A stretch of DNA of 64,000 bases from Topomyia yanbarensis. Taxonomy: Eukaryota; Arthropoda; Insecta; Diptera; Culicidae. Shown here in pieces: positions 11,761 through 23,286 of this stretch. The notes beneath the pieces were generated by a model. That model searched no databases, was not told the origin of the DNA, and saw only the letters and a list, made by a program, of their open reading frames with translations. Each line of letters starts with the position of its first letter. The stretch's first letter is position 1. Made by a program: the position numbers and the translations under genes. The stretch is taken from positions 4,898,001 through 4,962,000 of the forward strand of contig NC_080672.1 of the NCBI RefSeq assembly GCF_030247195.1, in the 5' to 3' direction.

Positions 11761-12353
11761 TCTACACGAAAAAAACCGTTCTTAAATTTATGTAAACAAA
11801 ATCATGATTTCGTGAACTGAAGGAATTACGAAAACCGTGACCAAGTTCCTGAAACAATGAATAATAAACCTCGTATTCATGAAACTATTTGTGTTTTACA
11901 AAAAACTAGTTCACGGCGAATATATACGTGGCGTTACATGGCGAATGACATGTTTAGTTTTTGTTGCGATCCTTGTTCACAATTTGGAGATACACAGACA
12001 ATAGGTAAATGATGTTCTTGATTGCAGGAGCTGATACGCGATTTTTGTGATTTCTCATCAAGTTACCCTGATATTTTATTCATGAGTTTTCTATCGGATT
12101 TTTCTGTCAGAGTAGCGTGATTTATGTTCATGATTGCAGGATCTTAGTCACGATTTCTGATGTTCATGACATCAACACTTTTATTATATTCATAATTTCT
12201 CTTCGCCTTTTCGCGATCTGTTTTTTGTTTTTGGTTATTATCGGTTTTTGTACTCGGAGTGTCGCGACAATATAAACAAGAACTTAAATGTATGACTAAT
12301 AAGCGGGATCTTGTTCCATGAACTATGTCACGAACACGATTTGTGACTCTATA

Positions 12354-13110
12354 AGGGGCTATCCATATACCACGTGGACAATTTAGGGGAGGAAAGGAGT
12401 CACGAGAAAGTCCACGCTTGTCCATGGGTAGAGGGGGGGAGGTGTTATGGGAAATATCCACATTTTTTACTTATATAAAAAGGAAACAAATTTTTATCGT
12501 CATTGGTGTGAGATTTTGAAATAGTCAAAATGTTTATAAAAACATAGTATTTGAGTATGCATGCATTGGTGAAAATTGAAAACAGCGATGGCAACTTTCA
12601 TAAAAAAAAGTCATGGGAAGTAACATGAAAAAAAAATTCCGGGAAAAAAATTTCTATATGAATCACTTGATGTAATTTTTTGTAACTTGTTCAAATCTTA
12701 ATTTTGAATTTCAAAGTTTGTAATTGAAATTACGAAGCGATTCAAGAACCAATGACTTACTTCAATTTTGTCTTATTATGATGAATCTTTAAAACGAAAC
12801 TTTTCAACATGAGTAGACCAGAAATAAGATATTTTCATGGAAATTTCACAAATGACTAAAGAAGTGTATGACATTCTCTGATTGAAGATTGAACGCTTTT
12901 CATTAAGTCCTTCTGCATCATAGTAGACACTTTGAAAATTTTTCTGAAAAGCGTTGTTTTTAAATTACCCGAAGTTGTTTTGGAAAGACCACGTGGACAT
13001 CGTTGGGAGGGGGGTAGAGATACAGGAATTGTCCACCTTTGTCTACGAAGGGGGAGGAGCGGGTCAAAACGAAGGTTTCTTTTTGTCCACGTGGTATATG
13101 AACGACCCCT
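12354..13110. mobile_element. 757-bp MITE inserted in the left arm of the foldback
   Basis: The left end, AGGGGCTATCCATATACCAC then GTGGACA, is inverted at the right end (TGTCCAC then GTGGTATATGAACGACCCCT). Internal G-rich runs (GGGGGGAGG, GGGGGGTAG) and further CCACGTGGAC copies occur near 12985 and 13090. It splits sequence that is continuous in the matching arm at 14240-14450, so it inserted after the foldback formed. The target duplication is probably TA but is blurred. Confidence 0.75.
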
Positions 13111-13364
13111 AATGCAGTTTTCTTTTCCTGACGAGACATCACGCTGAACCTTATCAACCAATGAATAACGATGTTCTAAGTCCTAATAGTTTTCTTATAT
13201 CTAATGCTCGTGCCTCTAGTTTGTCGCTAGCAGCTAGACATTAGACTGCCCAGAAAAATAATGAATTTTTGAAAACTCAATCGGCCCACCTCTGAGTCGA
13301 TTCCTAGTCCGACAAGGAGTATTTGCACCAAATTTGAAGCAAATCGGATAAGTCTAGCTACATG

Positions 13365-14185
13365 GAAAAAAAATGTTCCCAAAATCGTGAATAAAGTGCC
13401 ATGAATTCTGGAACAATCACGTTTTTACGTTACGAAAACAGGACCATGACCAAAAATCATGGCTTTCATAATAATGTTCAATTTACCTTTACTAACGCCC
13501 GCATAATGCTTTCATTAAAGGAAATATTTGATTTTGTTTTGTGAACTTCAGTCACGGTTTCCGCCAAGAACTAGTTCACAACTTTATGAACATTACTCAT
13601 AAAACCAAAGGTTGACTCATGATTTTTGTCATAGTTATAGGAATAACAGTTCACAAAATCAAAATATTCTGGCTATTTTTTCGTGAACTATTTCACATTC
13701 AAACCTCGTGAACTAATTCATGATCCCTAAAATATTAGTCACGATCCAATATCCGTGCTCGTGAAATGGTTCACAAAATCATGAAATATTGTTCATGCAT
13801 TCGTGAACTGGTTCATGATTCCTAATATATTAGTTACGATCCAATATCCGTGCTCGTAAAATAGTTCACGACATCATAAAATATTATTCATGTATTCGTA
13901 AATCGGTTCATGATACCCAGTATAATAGTCACAAATTACCATTCGTTTTCATGAAATAGTTCAGAAAATCATGAAATTGTATTCGTGAACTAGTTCATGA
14001 TTCCTAATATATTAGTTACGATCCAACATATATGCTCGTGAAAAAGTTCACGAAATCATGAAATATTGTTCATGCACTCGTGAACTGGTTCATGATTCCT
14101 ACTACATGATTTACGAACTATCTAGTATCTATTTGCGTGCTTGTTATATTCAGCAGATATCCCTAATCATTTACAATTTCATGCA
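13365..14185. repeat. GTTCATGAAC-rich segment with about 4.5 copies of a 95-bp tandem unit
   Basis: Between about 13690 and 14110 the unit TCGTGAACTRGTTCATGATT, then CCTAATATATTAGTYACGATCC, then AATATCCGTGCTCGTGAAA, then TTCACAAAATCATGAAATATT recurs with a period near 95 bp and small deletions. The whole segment occurs again in inverted orientation at about 15720-16225. It forms the loop of the foldback at 11765-15263. Confidence 0.7.
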
Positions 14186-14609
14186 AAATTGTAATGAAAT
14201 TTTTACGTGAACTCTATCACAAAAGTTGGAGTATTATTCGTGGAATCATGGAACAACCAGGCACTTTTTTATAAAATACCCAGCTGCTAGCGACCAGTAA
14301 TAGGTACGAGCAGTAGATATAAAAAAACTATTAGAACCTCGAACATCGTTATTCATTTGATAAGGTTCATTGTGATATCCGGGCAGAAAACGAAAACTGC
14401 ACTGAGAACCCCATATAGTGTGCGTGATATAGTTCACAGAACCAGATATCTCTAGAATACGTCTTATTTTATTGATCCAGTTCATATTGTCACGTTACTC
14501 CTAGTAAAAAAAACCACAAAAAATAATCGATCACGATAAGGCGAAGAGAGTTTACGAATACCATGATAAAACTGCTGATATCATGAACATTAGTTACACT
14601 CTTTGAAAG

Positions 14610-14990
14610 TAAGCTCTAAAATAAAATTTCATGATAACATGAACAGAAATTACGAAAATCGTGACTAAGATCCCGAAATCATGAACACAAATCACACAAC
14701 TAGTGACAAAAATATCTAAAATCATGACCAAGATTCTGAAATCATGAACATGAATTGCTCTATTCATGACTAAAATATCACGGTAACACGAACAGAAGTT
14801 ACAAAAATCGCGACTAAGATCCTGAAATCATGAACATGAATCACCCAACTCGTGACAAAAATATTTAAAATCGTGACAAAAATCCTGAAATCATGAACAT
14901 GAATCACTCTACTCATGACTAAAATATCACGATAACGTGAATGGAAATTACGAACATCGCGACTAAGATCTTGAAATCATGAACAGCGTT
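14610..14990. repeat. About 2.4 copies of a 149-bp tandem unit
   Basis: ATCGTGACTAAGATCCCGAA at about 14657, ATCGCGACTAAGATCCTGAA at about 14806 and ATCGCGACTAAGATCTTGAA at about 14955 are spaced about 149 bp apart. Each is followed by ATCATGAACAYGAATCAC and then a second half-unit with GTGACAAAAATAT. This array is in the right arm of the foldback. The left arm has only about one and a half units, so arm lengths differ by array expansion. Confidence 0.7.
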
Positions 14991-15719
14991 TGACTGTCGA
15001 CTGTTTATTCCCAAATCATGAACAAGATTCCCAACAAAAACTAAACATGTCCAGGGAACAACAACAGTAACCCAACCAAACATTCTAATGTAATGCCATG
15101 TATATATTCGATGCGAACTGGTTCTTAGAAAACACAAATAGTTTCATGAATACGAGGTTTATTGTTCATAATTTCAGGAACTTGGTCACGGTTTTCGTAA
15201 ATCGTTCAGTTCACGAAATCGTGAACTTTTGTTCATGAATTTATGAACGGATTTTTTTCCGTGTACCGGACCAACGTGGGATTTTTTGATAATTTACATG
15301 GAGGAAATCCACTAGCTCGAATTTCCGCCGCTAGGTGGCACTATTTGCATCATATTATCACTATAAGTGAAAATAAGAAAGATTTTTAATTGTACCACTT
15401 TGTCAAAGACTGCTAGTCAATCCGGATTTGTTGAAAGAAGTTATAAAACTTTTAACGAAGTGAAGTCTGAGTCAGTTTTACATGGAGCCTAACAGTGCAT
15501 GGTTGTGTATCAGTACTCGATTCTCACGAACTAAACGATTTCATGAAATATAGCCATTTTTGCCGATAGTCATTTTTTTCTTGTCACTCTACTGGACATA
15601 TATGAGATTTTCATAGAATAGTGCATGGAACAAAAATGATTCTACCAACAATACTCTAGGTCTAGATTTTGTGAAATGATTCCCGTGAAAATTTCATGAC
15701 CATGTTGCATGAAATTGAA

Positions 15720-16225
15720 TATGATAAGGGATATCTTCTAAATATCACAAGCACGCAAGATAGATCCAAAGTCAAGTACTAGGAATCATGAACTAGTTCA
15801 CGAAACCATGAATAATATTTATTGATTTCGTGAACTATTTCACGAGCTTGGCATGTCGTGACTACTATACTAGGAATCCTGAACCAGTTCACGAATACAT
15901 GAAGAATATTTTATGATTTCGCGAACTATTTCACGAGCACGAATGGTAAGTCGTGATTTTCAGTTCATGAATACATGAATAATATTCTGGTAATTCGGAA
16001 CTATTATATTAAGAATCATGAATTAGTTGACGAGGATTGTATGGATTCATGAATAAAGTTCCGAGTTTCGTGAAATAGTTCACGAGAAAGCATCCTGATT
16101 GTGTTGATTTTGTAAACTAATGTTCCTAAATCTATGAATAGCATCATAAGTCAACCTTTGGTTTTATGAATAATGTTTTTGAAGTTGTGTACTACTTCAC
16201 ATACAGAAAAACGTTTTGGTAATAG
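15720..16225. repeat. Inverted partner of the 13.4-14.2 kb segment
   Basis: Read in reverse, this block matches 13560-14185: ATAAAACCAAAGGTTGACT, CGTGAACTATTTCAC, TCGTGCTCGTGAAATAGTTC and GCGTGCTTGTGATATT occur in the same order. It lies outside the foldback at 11765-15263, so the two inverted pairs are interleaved rather than nested. Confidence 0.65.
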
Positions 16226-16599
16226 CATGTCGTAAAATATGACATAAATTCACAAAACAAATACAAATATTTGACATTGTAAGATAATAGGTTTCCTCCA
16301 CGTGACGCCAATCGAGCTGACATAAGCTTAGATTGAACAAACTATATTTCTGCTATTATTTGTTAATTCAATTTTCATATGAGCAACTGCGGGTGAAATA
16401 CGTATTGTTGCGTTTGAGTGGAACACTAGATTATACTTCATATTTGTAAAATGACATTTTTTCCAACAAAGAGGTCGTCGATTAAATTATTCTCTCTGAA
16501 AGTTAGTGATGGCAACCATTCTACGAAATAACTATACTCTCACTAGAAAACAGTGAGTATGTGTGCTGAGTTAGTTGTCTTCTGATTAGTTTGGTTAAT

Positions 16600-19500
16600 T
16601 GCTTACTGCCAGATTTAAGTTGACCAAAATAGATTGAAATATGTTCAAATAAAAATGAAAAAATACAAGGCCTCAATTCCCCAATGTCTTAGACTACCAT
16701 GTATTGGACAGCTCGAATGTAAACCGACCAACGCCGATCATATTTGTAGCGATTTGCTCTCGGAAAGTACTGCCCCATTTGACTGGAGTTGCCGAGAGCA
16801 ACCACAGAGACAACAGAAAAATGGAAGCGGTTATTTGCTCAACTTACTTTTTAATTTCTCCGCGTTTAATTTTCTCTTCCTGCCACGGTTCGCTGTTGTT
16901 TTTTTTCGCGTCTCGTTTGCTTTCAATTCACCTTTTCGTGTGTTTTTTTTTATTTCTCTTGTTGTTGCTTGTTTCGCCGGCCTTTCGCGCGCCTACCCCT
17001 TCTTATCGTTTGAATTGTTACTCACTCACCGCCACACACCGACCGACCGTGGTGGCTGACTTTCGACTTGGGCTGCACGTTTTGGTCTCGTCAACGACCG
17101 AACGAGAATAATGATTGTAAAACGCTTCTACTTTTTCCCGTGTGTATCTACCGCTTTCCGCGCGAGGTTGCTATGGAGAAGCATACATACGCACACACAC
17201 ACACCCCGGGCACACTCGTCTGAGAAAAATGAAAATGTTCCGAAGACCGAACGTGTGACGGTTTAACAACGAAGACGGCATCCAAGGAGCCTCGAAAGTT
17301 GTCGTCTTTGCTGCTGCTGCTGCTGCTTTCGTGGGACTAAGATGATCCGCATCAATGTGTGAGTAAAATAAAAATATTTCAAAGGCTTCTTTCTTCTCGG
17401 AGACTAGTTGATGTGTTTACAACAAGTATTTGAGTATTTTTTCCACATTAATCTACGAGTAGCTATTCTATTTGAATAACTGACTTCGTTAATTTTCACT
17501 ACTCGTTGCTATCGAATGCCATTGATGCAATTTGCAACTCTCCAATCAACAAATTACCGGGTAGTGTAAAATAACAATCATCACTTTTTCTACCTACATT
17601 AATCCAATCTCACATATTTCGAACGCACTTATCTCTCGATTATTCCCGTCAGTCGGCGTCTTCTGCATTACTACTTATCCGATGCCACTTTCTCAGCTCA
17701 AAACAACGCTGTTCAACACAAGATGTAACGACACACTTCAGAACTGCACTAAAATCATCCGCTTTTTGCTATTTGCTACTACTACTACTACTTTCCTACT
17801 AGACCGTTTCTTCGGCTCATTTCCAGTTTCCACGCAATCAAACTCGACAAGGAGCAATGCACCGATCCTCTCGCTCTTGACGGGGAAGCTTCTTACAGCA
17901 GCACGCGAATATCACTCGATCGACCGAAAGCACACCGACGATGATCACTTGCAAGAATGGCTCTTCAACTAGTCGCTTTCCTCGCTTACGGAACACACTT
18001 CCGCCTAATTCATTAGAGCGCTGAACATTAGACGAAAAAAGAAATCACTCCCAAAAAAAAATGGATTCAAAACAACAAACTCGCGTTCAAGTCTCTTTAC
18101 CGTACCGCGGCTGACACAAACTAACTGACTTTCTGTCTTGTCTACTCCCCGGTTATTCACACACGGCTGGATGACTCGGTCTGGTCCGGTCTCTGCCGAT
18201 TTGGCGTCTGCGACGTCAGCCAAAGACTTGCGCACAGGTAGAAGTTCAAAACTCGACTGCCACATAGCGGTAAAACGCGAATCCCCCGCGGTATATTGGA
18301 CGTTTTGATTTCGCTTTAGTCTTCATCGGTGGGCCACCATCACCACCACCACCACCAGCATGACCGATGTACGAATGGACGCGGCTGGCACCACACCATG
18401 CTAAAGGACAAACGACAACAGAGCGCGAGCAAGGGAGAGTTTCTCAAATGCTAATTTGATGCAGCTACACAGCAGCGGCCAGGCGATAACGAGAGAAAAA
18501 GCTCCTGCGCTCCCCAGAAGGGGGTGTATTTAGTGGGTGGCTCTGACTCTGAATCTGATCATTCATTTTGAAATAAAAAGTAGCCAAAACGGGGCAACGT
18601 CTAATGAACAAAATTTCAATAAAATTGCAACATCCATTAATTTTATTGCTTTGTAAAGCTTCCACAGTTGTTAAATGCTCAGTTGGAACTGATCTGATCT
18701 GCTAAAATCATTGGAAATGAAACGTATTAAATGTCCAATTAACTACCTACAAAAATCAAAAATGAAACCTAACCAAAATTCCGCTAATTCCAATTAAATT
18801 AATATCAACATCGAGCTTTCTGCTGCAGCACGTTATAAAAGCTAGCCCAATCATTTCTATGCTGCAACTTACCACCCTACAGTTTCTCTCTCCCAGAAAC
18901 ATGAACGAACACCCGAGATGTTATCAGCTCTCTGTTTTGTTGTTTCCTTCACCTACACAATTCGCCTCTCCGCAGCATAGATTCGAGTTCTCACCGAGGT
19001 GCAACTAAGCGATGTAGTTGTACATCTCAGCTGAATTTGCTATAATTTCTAAGTGCTATAAAAAAAGAAACCCACAACCACTACCACGAAGCAACTTCGC
19101 CGTCGCAGAACCATAGCTGGCGGTGCGTATCAGTTCATACCAGCAGCAGCAGCATAGCTCCAAAACAGCCAAACATAAAAAAGAAAGGAAATTATTACCG
19201 CATCAAAGTCGACACTGCGGTTGACGATCGGCGGGGTAAAGTGAGAGAGAGAGAAAAAGGTCGTTCTGGGCACCCACTTTCCAACGAGACTAGTTGATTT
19301 TATGTGGGCATGGCATGTACAAATTAGAAACATGTTACATTTTTCTGGTTACCCAAGATACAAGTAGGCTTTGAATAGCTGTAATGACAAATGCTCAGAC
19401 ATGCTCGAAATGAAGTGAATGAAAAAAAAAACAATTCAATATTGTTTTCAACTTCTACCTATAGCACATCGCATGCATTTGAATATTTAAAACGTTTTAT

Positions 19501-20050
19501 TTTCGCGTCAATGTAATTCAATTTTAGTGCTGCAAACACACGAAAGCATAACATCCGACCAACAGCCAACATAGGGAAGCCACTACGGACGACAGCGCAT
19601 TGCACAGAAGACGTTCAAGAGTCTCAGCATCACGTTCCATTCCGCATTGGCCCGGTCGAGCAGACGGACGTGTGCGGTCGGTCGGACGGTCGGTTGGCGG
19701 TTAGAAGTTTCGAACCGCAGCCCCAAAGGAAAAGAGTCACTTACTTGGCAGCAAGAAGAGTGGAAAGAACTTTTTCCACACGTTAAATACGTGAAACCAC
19801 GGGATGATATCGATGCATAGTCCCCCCAACCCAGCGAAGAAGAAGAAGGAAACGGAGGGGAAAAAAGTACTAGAGAAAGAAGCCAGAAACGTAAGACTAA
19901 ACTGGTTTTCCCCCCTCGGTCCGTCCAGCCGGCCTCCACACGGCTTGATCGTGTGCATAAGGAAAATATGCGCTGCAACTTTTGCTCTCTTTTATTTGAT
20001 TAGCTGAGATATTGTCGCCGGTTGGGGATATTTTATAGTAATAATTTTTC
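16600..20050. other. Repeat-poor, GC-richer region; candidate host gene 5' flank / untranslated region
   Basis: The stretch differs from its neighbours in having few transposon relics and many GC-rich patches and short triplet repeats. These include (CA)n near 17190-17204, (CTG)5 near 17310-17325, CACCACCACCACCACC near 18340, AGCAGCAGCAGCA near 19141, and GGTCGGTCGGACGGTCGGTT near 19675. A strong splice-donor-like GTGAGTAA follows an AGATGATCCGCATCAATGT block at 17341-17358. Frames of 130-140 codons (16634-17111, 19583-19978) have no domain and overlap in several phases, so they are not called genes. The interpretation as promoter, 5' exon or intron of a host gene is inference. Confidence 0.35.
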
Positions 20051-20099
20051 CTTGGAAATTCGAGCTGCTAGCTTGGTTTATTTTAACTGGAAATAAAAG

Positions 20100-20510
20100 G
20101 AAATGAAGACGGAATAAATGTAAGGGAGATGGAGGACAGAAGAAGAAGAAATAAAAGTAAAAAATATGATAAAGAAAAGAATAAAGATGAGGATTAGGAT
20201 TGGATTGAAATAAGAATAAAGGTAAGGATAAGAGCAAGGGAAATAAAAAGAATAAAGAAACAGCAACTAGGAACTATAGACAAAAGCATTAACAAAAGTT
20301 AAAAGAAAAATAAGAAACAACAAAAAGGTAACATAAAAAAGAAAGCGAAGAAAAATAGAAGAATTGGTTAAAAAGGCAAATTAGGTTATTTGTTAAAAAA
20401 AATCATCGAAACAAGTTGTTCCAATACAACTTTTAGTAATAACATATAATTAAAAACCCTTACGCAAAGTTATTTAGAACAACACAATACACATGTTTAT
20501 TAGGGTGACA
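20100..20510. repeat. Purine-rich dispersed repeat, copy 1
   Basis: The segment is dominated by AAATAAAAGAATAAAG-like sequence, then GGCAAATTAGGTTATTTG, then AACAAGTTGTTCYAATA, then AATACACATGTTTAT. The same order recurs at about 24900-25220. The pyrimidine-rich frames of the complementary strand (20078-20266) are low-complexity artefacts. Confidence 0.6.
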
Positions 20511-21470
20511 ATAAAACGATCATTTTCACTGATGTATACCCCCAGTATCATAACAAATCATGAAAAAATGACACCGCCCCAATTTAGGCGAAATGCCTTA
20601 CCCCTCCCCCAATGAGCTTAAAGTTTGTATGAGATTATTGGCCAAAATGAACGGGGAAACACTTGCAGTTCGCAAAATCGCCGCTAGAGTTCGCTGTAAT
20701 CATCCGAACACGATCCTAGAAAGGAGTTTAGCTTTTGAAGATATTCCGAACAAGTTTGAGAGATCTAAGCAGGCTATGGCTGAGTGCGGACGGGAATTTT
20801 TTCTCGCGTCTAGTTTCTGTGCGCGAAATTACATTCCCATTCAGCCTCCATTTTGTGCCCTAGAACAAGTGTTTATTGTTTAAAGTTAGTGTACACGGTG
20901 AAGAATCGGTGCAATTGTAAAACGGAACATCGCAGCCGTTGATTCTGTCGCCAGTGCAAAAGGAAAATGCAAGTTCCTGGATAAAGACCCAATTAGCGAA
21001 CGGTGAACTAATGAACTTCTGATCTGGTTGGCAAGGATGTCAAGTGTCAAATATGAACCAAAGCTAATTATCGAAGATTTTTTGACATTAACAAAGATAT
21101 TCCTGTACATGTGAAAAAATCTAGAAAATATTAACGTGCTTGTCAATCGGGAAGTGCTTGAAAACAACGAGTCCATCACAAAGAAGAGCCAGCTCAACGA
21201 AGGAGTTACACCTGTTAATGGTATTGGGAATGCCGCAGTGTGAAGGTGGAAAGTCTCGGTGCATTCAGTTACGCGGACCCTGCATTTGAACTGCATTTCT
21301 GGTTGACTCTTATAGCAGAATACACGGAGAAAATCGTCACTGGTCCTACTAGTGCCTGTTGTGGAGTATCCAGAGAAATTTGGTGAGATCGGCTCAATTT
21401 ATTATTATTATGCTTTGTTGTTTTCATTTTGTTTAAAAAGCCGCATAGGCGAGGACTGTGTGTTTTGTTT
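20511..21470. other. Unassigned segment with a 96-codon frame
   Basis: The plus-strand frame at 20593-20883 starts MPYPSPNELKVCMRLLAKMN and has normal amino-acid composition (VRKIAARVRCNHPNT). Downstream sequence to about 21230 also shows coding-like short stretches (VLVNREVLENNE around 21143). I do not recognise a family, and the stretches are in different frames, so a decayed mobile-element gene is more likely than a host gene. Confidence 0.25.
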
Positions 21471-21476
21471 GTTTAA

Positions 21477-21550
21477 CCTTCCGGAAGTCGCGCTAGTGCA
21501 CTGAGTGCACGCTGCTCGTTCGGTGTGCCATTCGCGCGACTTCCGGAGAG
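21477..21550. mobile_element. 74-bp piggyBac-like MITE with TTAA target duplication
   Basis: TTAA (21473-21476) is followed by CCTTCCGGAAGTCGCGC. The other end is GCGCGACTTCCGGAGAG followed by TTAA (21551-21554). Inverted ends and TTAA duplications fit a piggyBac-type miniature element. A longer degenerate relative with GCTAGTGCACTGGGCGTACG and AACTTCCGGAAGG lies at about 25855-25967. Confidence 0.75.
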
Positions 21551-21554
21551 TTAA

Positions 21555-23040
21555 TATTGCGTTAATCAACTCAGATACTTAACCTACATTCATTACCTAT
21601 GTAAAGGATCTACTATCTATAATACCAGTGAGGATCTCATGGGTTTCCCGTACATTTTTGAGTGGGTATACAACTAACATTCGCACTAGTATTGCAATGA
21701 ATTACCCGTATACTGTTTTATGAAAAAAAAAATTCTGTTGAACTGACATCACAGTAGAGCAATAACTAATTTCACAACTAAGAATTCAACCTATCCTTAA
21801 ACTTCTAATATATTTCCAGGGTACTTCCATCAAAACTATTTCGTTTAATTGAAATAGTGTTCACAAATTTAAATAATTACAACTTCCGTCAAGTGCTGGA
21901 GAATTAATTCATACACTGAAAGAGCTTCTTTGAGTCCATTTCAATGTGTCCCTATTTAACTCTTTCAACAAACCACCCACTTACATTGAGCCACTGCGGC
22001 TTTGCTCTACCAACAGAACACTCGACTTTGCCATCAGCATTCGTTTGACGTTGACCAGTTCGACACTTCAATGTCTGCCTTCCTATATGCAGAGTGATCT
22101 TTAACGACGTTCAATATTTTCGTCAATACTAGAAAGTATTGACAAAGGTATTGAACGTGTAATGAAAAAAGGCTTGTAGCGAGTAAAGGCGCTTTAACCT
22201 AGGCTTATTAGCCATGGCAAGGTGTAAATACCTTTTCCCCATCCCAAAGGACCGAAGAAGTGACATTAACCGTCTTAGCCAAGTCACTCCCAACGATTAC
22301 TTTATTATACCCCTTTTAAATTGAAACGGTCGGTACGGTTGTCCTCGTTTCTTCCTGCTTTAAGATTCAAAACAATTCGTTAATAAAATTATACATTAAA
22401 TGAATAATTTAATTGCCGTCTAATTTTGAAACATCTTCAAACCCAACTCTGCACAGTAGACCTGGCCGTTTTAATATTTGCGACATATGAAAATATGCTT
22501 CAAATATTAATGTTGACAAGAAAAATACTACAGAATAACTGCAGTGTTTTCCAGGATGCTTTTCAATACTGGCTGTGTAAGGGTTAGAATAGAATAGAAT
22601 AGAATGAAGATATTCCGAACAAGTTTGTCGAAGACAATCGAACTAACCCTTGAAGGTTATTAACGTTTCAAGTTGAATACTGCTGCTTAACTTTCGCAAA
22701 GGGCGTACTCCGCTTATCTCATATGTGAACCACGTGTTAGGCTAGGGCAAAGTTATGGAATACTAATATAATTCTGCAACGACGAAATACAGAAAGTTAT
22801 GATGTTCCACAAAGTTGTAGAGTAATAAACGGACTTTCAGTTTTCACTTGAAAGTATCAGGATTTCCTTGCATGGTGGCGGTAGTGAGCCAAGCCATTCA
22901 AAAGGAATACTCCTATCTGTACAACGGTAAGAGATAGAGCATTTGGATGTTGTGGAGCACTAAAAACAATTTTCTTTCTTCATTTAAAAATGCAAAATTC
23001 GGCCGAATGGTGGTGCTAGTGAGCAAAACAAATTCAACCT
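21555..23040. other. Intergenic DNA with minor repeats
   Basis: No gene was recognised. A short hairpin is formed by TTCAATATTTTCGTCAATACT and its inverse around 22110-22160. A (GAATA)n microsatellite lies at about 22587-22606. A 22-base stretch at about 22603-22624 also occurs at about 20736-20757. Confidence 0.4.
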
Positions 23041-23079
23041 AATAGTCCTATTTGTATAAGAGTTGGAGGGTGTCCGGTC

Positions 23080-23172
23080 ACAAGACCGAAGGTCACTACG
23101 CCGAACGACATTTGGTCGAATGGACAATAGACCGAACGGTCATTAGGCCGAATGGTCATTAGGCCGAATTTC
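23080..23172. repeat. Short tandem repeat of GGCCGAATGGTCATTA-like units
   Basis: Variants of GACCGAACGGTCATTAGGCC and GCCGAATGGTCATTAGGCC recur every 17-19 bases across the segment. It ends six bases upstream of an unrelated AT-rich stretch. Confidence 0.7.
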
Positions 23173-23286
23173 CAATGTCTTAAAGAGAACCAAAAGAGTA
23201 GTTGAAATTGAACACAAGATTTAATACAATGATCAGTTCTAAATGACGGGTGAATTTTCGCTATTTCATGAAATTTTAAAACTATA

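Larger units (their letters stand above)
11765..15263. mobile_element. Large foldback (long inverted repeat) element flanked by TA
   Basis: The left end (TA then CACGAAAAAAACCGTTC) and right end (GGATTTTTTTCCGTG then TA) are inverted copies. The inverse similarity runs inward with gaps: 11765-12353 plus 13111-about 13260 on the left pairs with about 14240-15263 on the right. Shared landmarks include AATAAACCTCGTATTCATGA, TTCGCCTTTTCGCGATC/GATCACGATAAGGCGAA and CGCTAGCAGCT. The left arm is interrupted by a separate MITE (12354-13110). There is no transposase. The TA flanks suggest a Tc1/mariner-mobilised foldback or MITE. Confidence 0.75.

Noticed and set aside
13690..14110. Regular 95-bp spacing considered as a CRISPR-like array
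   Set aside because: Units are contiguous tandem copies without distinct spacers, and the genome is evidently eukaryotic.
16634..17111. Two overlapping 135-141-codon frames
   Set aside because: Same strand, different phases, neither with domain or consistent composition; chance frames in GC-richer DNA with few stops.
19583..19978. 131-codon minus-strand frame
   Set aside because: No motif; competes with another minus frame at 19737-19958 and is composed of simple S/F/R-rich stretches.
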